From Seminavis robusta (taxonomy: Eukaryota > Bacillariophyta > Bacillariophyceae > Naviculales > Naviculaceae), in NCBI GenBank assembly GCA_903772945.1, contig CAICTM010001796.1, forward strand, positions 1 through 22,521: DNA of 22,521 nucleotides, written 5' to 3'. The translations under genes and the position numbers were made by a program. Shown one piece after another: positions 17,491-22,521 of the stretch; the first letter of the stretch is position 1; each line of letters begins with the position of its first letter. The notes under the pieces are model-generated. The model saw nothing but the letters and a program-made list of their open reading frames with translations, did no database searches and was not told the origin of the DNA.

Positions 17491-20463
17491 CTAAGCATCG
17501 TCAGCTTGAGTAACGGTCCGTGCCATGATGGGAGCTGGCGACGGCTGATAAGCGCCCCCGCTTTGATGAATGTTTGCCAACACGTTGCCTCCAGCCGCGT
17601 CGGTACCAGAGGTGGCCTTGCCATCCATCGTTTTCGAAGGAACTTCCACAGTTGCATCGCTCGTGTTGGAAGGAGTCGCCGTCTCAACGTTCTCAGTCTC
17701 GGAAGAGTTCGACGTCGTCACACTCAAAGGAGGGTCTGTTTCAACAGTGCTGTCGGACACGGGAGTATCGGTCAAGATCTTTCCTTCGGCCCTCGAGGGT
17801 GTTCGTTCATCCTGGTTGGACTGTTGGACAAGATCTACCTGGACAGGCACGAACGATGGGGGTGGAACTGGGGCAAATCGGGAGGTGGTTTGAGCCATAC
17901 GAAGCAAATTCGGGTGTCCCAGTCCCCCAATGCCCATTGGGCTCTCGCGCTTTCGTGCCGTAAAGACCTCCAGGATCTGTTTTGGAGACATGTGATAGGC
18001 CCACTGGAAATTGGGACGGCGATTGTTGCTGAACAGATCCGCGGAGGTCGTGGAGTTGTGCTCGACCTTTCGCAACAGACCCACACTGAGAAAGACATTG
18101 GCAATGTCGTACAGACGACGAATCTTGGTCTTGAGACCACGTTGGGCGGCTCGACGAAACTCGGCAGGGTTCTCCAGCTGTGGCGGAGGAGGAGCTGTTG
18201 GATCAAAGCGAGATGCAATGTTGGCATGTGCCGTCCCAATGGCAGCGTAGGCTTCCGCGGAGAGAGTGCCCTGAATCATCTCGGATGCTTGAGGAAGACT
18301 GACAATGTCATACCCGACCAAAAAGATTTGAAGAAACTGCTGCGACAGCTTGGCCAGCGAACGAAAGCCTCCCCGGCTATCTTCACTTTGCGTGCTGCTC
18401 ATGCTGCCACGTCGAGAGTGGCGTCCACCAGCGGGAGCAGCAGCAACAGCAGCACCGCCAGCAGCACCACCAGCAGCGGGAGGTGCTGCTGCATCCGCCG
18501 CAACTGGGGTCTTCAATCCAAACCGGACGGCATCATCGGGGTACTCCAAAATCGCCTGGGCTTGCAGTTTGCCAAAAATGTCTGGAAGGAATTCCTTTCC
18601 CAGCCACGTGTACGTGTTCTTGCCCTTTTTGACCACCAACTGGACGGCTTCCAGAATGTTGACCACATCGTAGATGCGTCGACGCTCCACTCCCAGCCGA
18701 TTGGCAGCTTCATCCACAATGATTTCGGTCCCCGCGGGGCAATTTTCAAACGTTTCCAAAAAGTTTTCCGCCAAGACACCCAAGGACTTCTTTTTGCGCG
18801 AGTAGCCTTGTGGTTGCGGCGGCTGCTGCTGTTGTTGTGCCACTGGTGCCGACTGCGCTACTTGAGGTGCTGGTGCCTGATTATTGTCTTGCGACTGATC
18901 GCCCATCGTGGCGGCACTCTTGTTGCTCTTGGTGGTAGTTTGAGGATGCGGAGGTGGAAGTGAGGCGGAAGGGGCCACTGGCTGAGGAGGTCGAGCAGCA
19001 GCATGTTGGGCCGCGTACATGGGCAACTGATGGTGAGGAATCGCAGCTCTTTGCACTACAACCTGATGTCCCGGTGGGACATGGACCAACTGATGATTGG
19101 GAGGTGGCGGGGGATGCTGACGAGGATCGTTATTGAACTTTGGCTTTTTGGGAGTTGGCGTGACCAAGCTATTGTTGGTGGAAGCTAGACGGACCGCCGA
19201 GTTGGGATCCGATCCATCCTTGGCCGGTGGCGAGGGTCCATATGGGTTGTGGTACATGACGTTTGGTTGCTGCAGAATAGAAAAAGAAGAAAAATAATGG
19301 TTAAGAGGCGATTGAATTTAATAAAATAAGCATCAGTTAACATGGATGGAAAAAGACAAAACACATACCTCCATGACAGTTGGCATCCATCCGGATGGGT
19401 GGTGGGCAACGCGATGATGGGGAGTTCTTCCAGGATGGGCCTTTCCTCCAATGACAGGAGTCCATGGCCCAGCAGGATGCCGCGTCCAACCATGGGATGG
19501 GTGTGGTGGTGGAGGATGACCTTCGGGGTAGTAGCTGGAGTAGTACACAGTTTGAGGCGACGCACTGTGATGATGGGGATGGTGATGAGGTGGGTAGTGG
19601 GTTTGCTGCTGTGGTGCGGGGTATGGCTGTTTGACCTGGCTCGGAGGGGCTGCAGTGGTTGGCTGGACTGCTGCTGTGGTGGCGGGCGCTCTGGTAGCGG
19701 TAGTGGTGGTAGTAGCAGCAGTAGTAGGGACACTTGCGTTGATGTGGGCGGCTGTAGGAATTGTCGGTACTGATTTGGTCGCTGGTGTTTGTGCTTCAGT
19801 GGTCTTGCTTGCTGTTGGTTGCGCCTTTTGTTCGGTGTTGGGCGTAGTGTTGGTAGTAGCAGTAGTCGTAGTAGCGGTAGCAGTTTTGGTAGCTGGAGAA
19901 CTTTCTGCGGAAAGAGGCTCGGCATCCGTCATTGTCACAGTAGCGCCAGCATTGGCAGTACTGTTGTTATCGGTGCCGCCGGTAACCATCACAATGGTAA
20001 CTTCGTCGTCGTCGTCGAGGTCCTCCACTTCAGTTGAGTCGTCGTCGTCTTCCTGCAATGGCGACACTCGGTCTTCCGAGAATCTTCGCGCACCCTGCGA
20101 AAAGAGACTCGTCAAAGTGTTGGCAGCTGCATGAGACTTGGGCGAAAAGATTGGCACTCGTCGCTTGGCTCCAGTATCCGTCTTGGTGGTCAGATTGCCC
20201 TTGGTGCATGGAGAGGTCGTCAACACGGAGGGAGCTAACACCACTGCTGCTTTTTGGGAGGTAGATACCGTTGGCTTGGCGGCGGCGGCCGTTGGCTTGG
20301 CTTTGGTGGTGGTAGTATCACTGCTGCATTCCATTGGCTGGCAAGGCTGAGGCTCTTCCACTTCTACTTCGACGGCGTCGCGCTTTGCTTGCACAATGGC
20401 AGCCATCAAAAACTCCACCGGAGTTTGCGTTCCTACAGTTCGCTTCATCTTCATCATCATCAT
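17491..20463 (-). CDS. Atypical E2F transcription factor (E2F7/8-DEL type), two exons
   Basis: Exons 20463-19369 and 19269-17491 join across a 99-bp GT-AG intron (donor GTATGT, acceptor CTGCAG) in phase 0, giving 957 residues. Exon 1 encodes a ~365-residue low-complexity region (Thr, Ala, Pro and His runs, one Asp/Glu block). In exon 2, DNA-binding domain 1 lies at about 522-589 (KKKSLGVLAENFLETFENCP ... RRRIYDVVNILEAV). Domain 2 lies at about 667-789 (SLAKLSQQFLQIFL ... KIRRLYDIANVFLSVGLLRK) and contains an insert of ~50 residues. Two tandem E2F domains without a clear dimerisation or Rb-binding region is the mark of atypical E2Fs, which bind DNA without DP and usually repress cell-cycle genes. 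The start is the first of four consecutive ATG codons. Both RRxYD motifs are intact. Likely nuclear. Confidence 0.9.
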
Positions 20464-20931
20464 GTATGTGCACGCTGTCTCTCGTTTTGGATTTCAAAAA
20501 CGAATAATAATGGAAGGATAATGGAGGCAGTCTTTTATGGTGTTGCGAGCAAAAGATGTGATGATGGTGAGCGCCATTTCTAATCTTCCCGTTGGAAGAA
20601 GGGGCGGTGGAACGAGCGAGTGTGGCGGGTTGGTTTGAAATTTACTTAGGCAATCCGCAATGGCGGGCAGGTTAGCCATTGGTTCCGCTCACTTTTCTGA
20701 AACTCGATCAAGTGTGGGCCCATGGCCTCCGAAAAGAACCATCTGAGGGTCTTTTGAAATCCAGATTCCAAGTGCTTGTCTGACGACGGACAGACAACAC
20801 GAACGCAAGAGCGACGACTGCCGATCCAAGGCTGGCAATGGCGCTCTCCTTGCACTTGCTTGCCACACATCGTCACAGCAAAGCGTGTTGATTGTATCGT
20901 TGGTCTATTAGTACTCATCATCATCATCACC
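20464..20931. promoter_or_regulatory. Shared bidirectional promoter, E2F and ATP synthase epsilon
   Basis: The 468 bases between the two divergent starts must hold both promoters. TGGCGGG occurs at 20623-20629 and 20661-20667, and GCGCCATTT at 20571-20579 (one base off the E2F form GCGCCAAA). An inverted CCAAT box (ATTGG) lies near 20678. E2F sites next to an E2F gene suggest feedback regulation, but no binding is shown. CAT/ATC repeats flank both start codons. Confidence 0.5.
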
Positions 20932-21307
20932 ATGTCTCCTCCTGTAACCACCTATTGGCGCCTTGCCGGCATGTCTTATCTTCAAGTGAGTTAGTAATAG
21001 CAGAGGCATCCTCAAGGGAGTTCGTGGGATCTCCAGGGTAGCATCTTTCAGTTTTGTTGGGAATTGCCGATTCTCACTCCTCCTTTCTCCACCTTGTTCT
21101 CTTTTGTCCTATTCCAACCATTATGTGACGACGCTACGATGACAGTACGTGAATAAGGCAGCCAGCACAATGCGAGGTGCTCTCAAGGAACCCGCAAAGA
21201 CCAAGGCCATGGCACAAGAAGCCTTCCAATACAACACATCCGTCTGGTCCGGTGGAGTTCAAGGAGCCAAGACTCCAGTCACCTCTATGGGAGCTGCAGG
21301 AAAGTAA
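20932..21307 (+). CDS. ATP5F1E: Mitochondrial ATP synthase F1 subunit epsilon, two exons
   Basis: Exons 20932-20985 and 21146-21307 (intron 160 bp, GTGAGT...GACAG) give 71 residues. The N-terminus TYWRLAGMSYLQ|YVNKAAS follows the conserved Y-W-R-x-A-G-x-S-Y-x-Q-Y block of the mitochondrial epsilon subunit, and RGALKEPAK corresponds to the R-x-A-L-K segment. The subunit sits at the foot of the F1 central stalk with gamma and delta and is not the bacterial epsilon homologue. Animal forms are about 50 residues; this one has a C-terminal extension of about 20 (VWSGGVQGAKTPVTSMGAAG). No cleavable presequence is present, as is usual for this subunit. It is divergent from the E2F gene. Confidence 0.92.
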
Positions 21308-22062
21308 ATCTCTCACAACCCAGGTAGATCAGATCAATCAAGGAATATAAACTTGGCTGTGTGGATGGATCCAAAGTATAGTTCATTGGCTTCCCCATCA
21401 CTGGCATCGCGGATAGCTTGGCTGCTGTTAGCTTGTGAGAGCTATGGTTGGTAGTGAGTAGTGATGGTCATGGGTATCCAAAAAGTGTTGTGGAGGATTT
21501 AAATTTCTAACTTTCCTATTATTAATAAAGACTTCTTCATCATCTATCTGGTTGAGGCATAAGTGCTTGTATATCATGCTGCCTAGCTAGCTAGATAAGA
21601 TAGCCGTGCAACTCCTCCTCCTGGTGGTGGCTTTTACTATTACATGCAATGTAGTCGATTCGATTCCTTGCGTGGAACGGAACCAACCTCCACCTCAACT
21701 CACCGCTATAAGGTGATCACAAAGAACGTCCTGGCACATGGGTCTTTCGTGTACGTTATGCTGCCTTGCCCAAGAGACTAAACTGCTGAAAAACTACAGA
21801 CAAGGAAACAGTTTGTTCTAGCTACCACTAGCTAACTAAGGTGAGATGGATAGAATATACTGTAGGTGCAGCTTTACTGTATTTGTTACACTACTGGTAT
21901 GATTCTTTTTGTAGAATGCTGCATCTTTCTTCCTCGAAATTGAAAATCATGTTACATCCTGTCTCTTTTTCTTTTTAACACAAAAAGAGCTCAGAAGGCC
22001 TACCGTACAATACAATCTCAGACAAAGACATTCCAAATTGATGAGCAGCCTTTTGTCTCTTT
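21308..22062. other. Intergenic; 3' regions of two convergent genes
   Basis: No gene is supported. An AATAAA at 21524-21529 could be the polyadenylation signal of the epsilon-subunit gene. CTAG repeats lie at 21583-21594 and CTAGCTA-type sequence near 21820-21835. The end of the stretch is probably the 3' untranslated region of the minus-strand TPR gene. Confidence 0.5.
21524..21529 (+). terminator. Possible polyadenylation signal
   Basis: AATAAA lies 217 bases after the epsilon-subunit stop codon in AT-rich sequence. Diatom genes often lack a strict signal, so this is a candidate only. Confidence 0.3.
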
Positions 22063-22521
22063 CTACTTGTCCACCGCCAAGGTGGTCTTCATGGCCTTGG
22101 TAAAGTCCCCCATCTTGAAATGCAACTTTCCCAAGCACTGTTTGGTCTCCCCCATTTGCGCCTTGGCATCTTGCAGGAGCGACGTCCCATTTTCTTGTTT
22201 GGACTGTTGATAGACGCGCGTTTCGACTTGCAAGGCTTCTTGGTAATAGCGCACCGCCCGGGGATAATCCATCATGCCGGCATCGGCGACACGAGCAGAT
22301 TCGTGTAGAATTTTGGAAATGGCCAAATGGGTGTGCCCCACCACGCTCTTGGTCATTGTCAGTTCTTCATCAAAGTAATCCAGTGCGGCGTGGAATTGCT
22401 TGGCCCGAACCGACAGTTTGCCCAAAATGTACAAGACATTGGCGGCATCCGCGGGCCCATGCGTAGAGGAAGACTTGTAGCACTGCAAGAGTCGTTCATA
22501 ACTGTGAATCGACTCCATGAC
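22063..22521 (-). CDS. TPR-repeat protein, C-terminal part (cut by window edge)
   Basis: The frame is open to the right edge, so the 151 residues seen from ATG 22518 are the C-terminal part of a longer protein, or a start lies here by chance. Helical repeats fit tetratricopeptide repeats: ANVLYILGKLSVRAKQFHAA with LDYFDEEL (about residues 26-53), AISKILHESARVADAGMMDY with PRAVRYYQEALQVE (about 66-99), and ETKQCLGKLHFKMGDFTKAM near the end. The pattern resembles kinesin-light-chain-type TPRs common in diatoms. TPRs bind partner proteins; no partner is suggested by the neighbours. The stop is TAG-equivalent at the left end of the frame. Confidence 0.75.
   Translation of the reverse strand, partial: VMESIHSYERLLQCYKSSSTHGPADAANVLYILGKLSVRAKQFHAALDYFDEELTMTKSVVGHTHLAISKILHESARVADAGMMDYPRAVRYYQEALQVETRVYQQSKQENGTSLLQDAKAQMGETKQCLGKLHFKMGDFTKAMKTTLAVDK

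Noticed and set aside
17473..18963. 496-codon plus-strand open frame
   Set aside because: It is antisense to the E2F gene, whose two DNA-binding domains are unmistakable on the other strand; its composition (Arg, Ser, Gly, Leu) is that of a mirror frame.
19631..20134. Val/Ala/Ser-rich plus-strand frame
   Set aside because: It is the mirror of the Thr/Ala-rich E2F exon 1.

Overview
The window looks like nuclear DNA of a pennate diatom or a close stramenopile relative, perhaps a Seminavis-like raphid diatom; the genus is an inference. Signs are short GT-AG introns (about 68-160 bp), genes packed on both strands, a presequence ending in A|F (the diatom plastid-targeting type), a helicase-associated-domain repeat protein, and a membrane-anchored leucine-rich-repeat protein of a kind abundant in diatoms. 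I see no rRNA, tRNA, CRISPR or bacterial operon structure.

Layout, left to right. 1-1.3 kb has only weak low-complexity ORFs. 1.34-3.7 kb is a five-exon LRR receptor-like gene whose splice sites I could resolve. 4.4-6.5 kb is a single-exon MFSD5-type (molybdate-anion transporter family) MFS protein. 6.5-7.2 kb is non-coding with a 50-bp tandem duplication. 7.2-8.1 kb is a two-exon orphan protein. 8.1-9.1 kb has no convincing gene but holds a perfect hairpin. 9.1-9.7 kb is a minus-strand GFA/CENP-V-type cysteine-rich protein. 9.7-10.5 kb is non-coding with a G-rich purine tract.

The most interesting piece is 10504-13162: a 2.66-kb mobile element, probably a dead Mutator-like element (MULE). 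It is bounded by imperfect 22-bp terminal inverted repeats, has three TACGTA-rich arrays, a plus-strand transposase relic broken by many frameshifts, and a convergent minus-strand ORF interrupted by one in-frame TGA. The element is inferred from the sequence alone.

Right of the element are a small MYND zinc-finger gene (13.4-13.7 kb), 1.5 kb of apparently decayed coding sequence, a minus-strand six-repeat helicase-associated-domain protein with a plastid-type presequence (15.3-16.9 kb), and a minus-strand atypical E2F transcription factor with two DNA-binding domains (17.5-20.5 kb, two exons). The E2F gene is divergent from a two-exon gene for the mitochondrial ATP synthase epsilon subunit (20.9-21.3 kb); they share a 468-bp spacer with E2F-like GGCGGG sites. 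The right edge cuts a minus-strand TPR protein. The neighbours do not form a pathway; they are ordinary independent eukaryotic genes.
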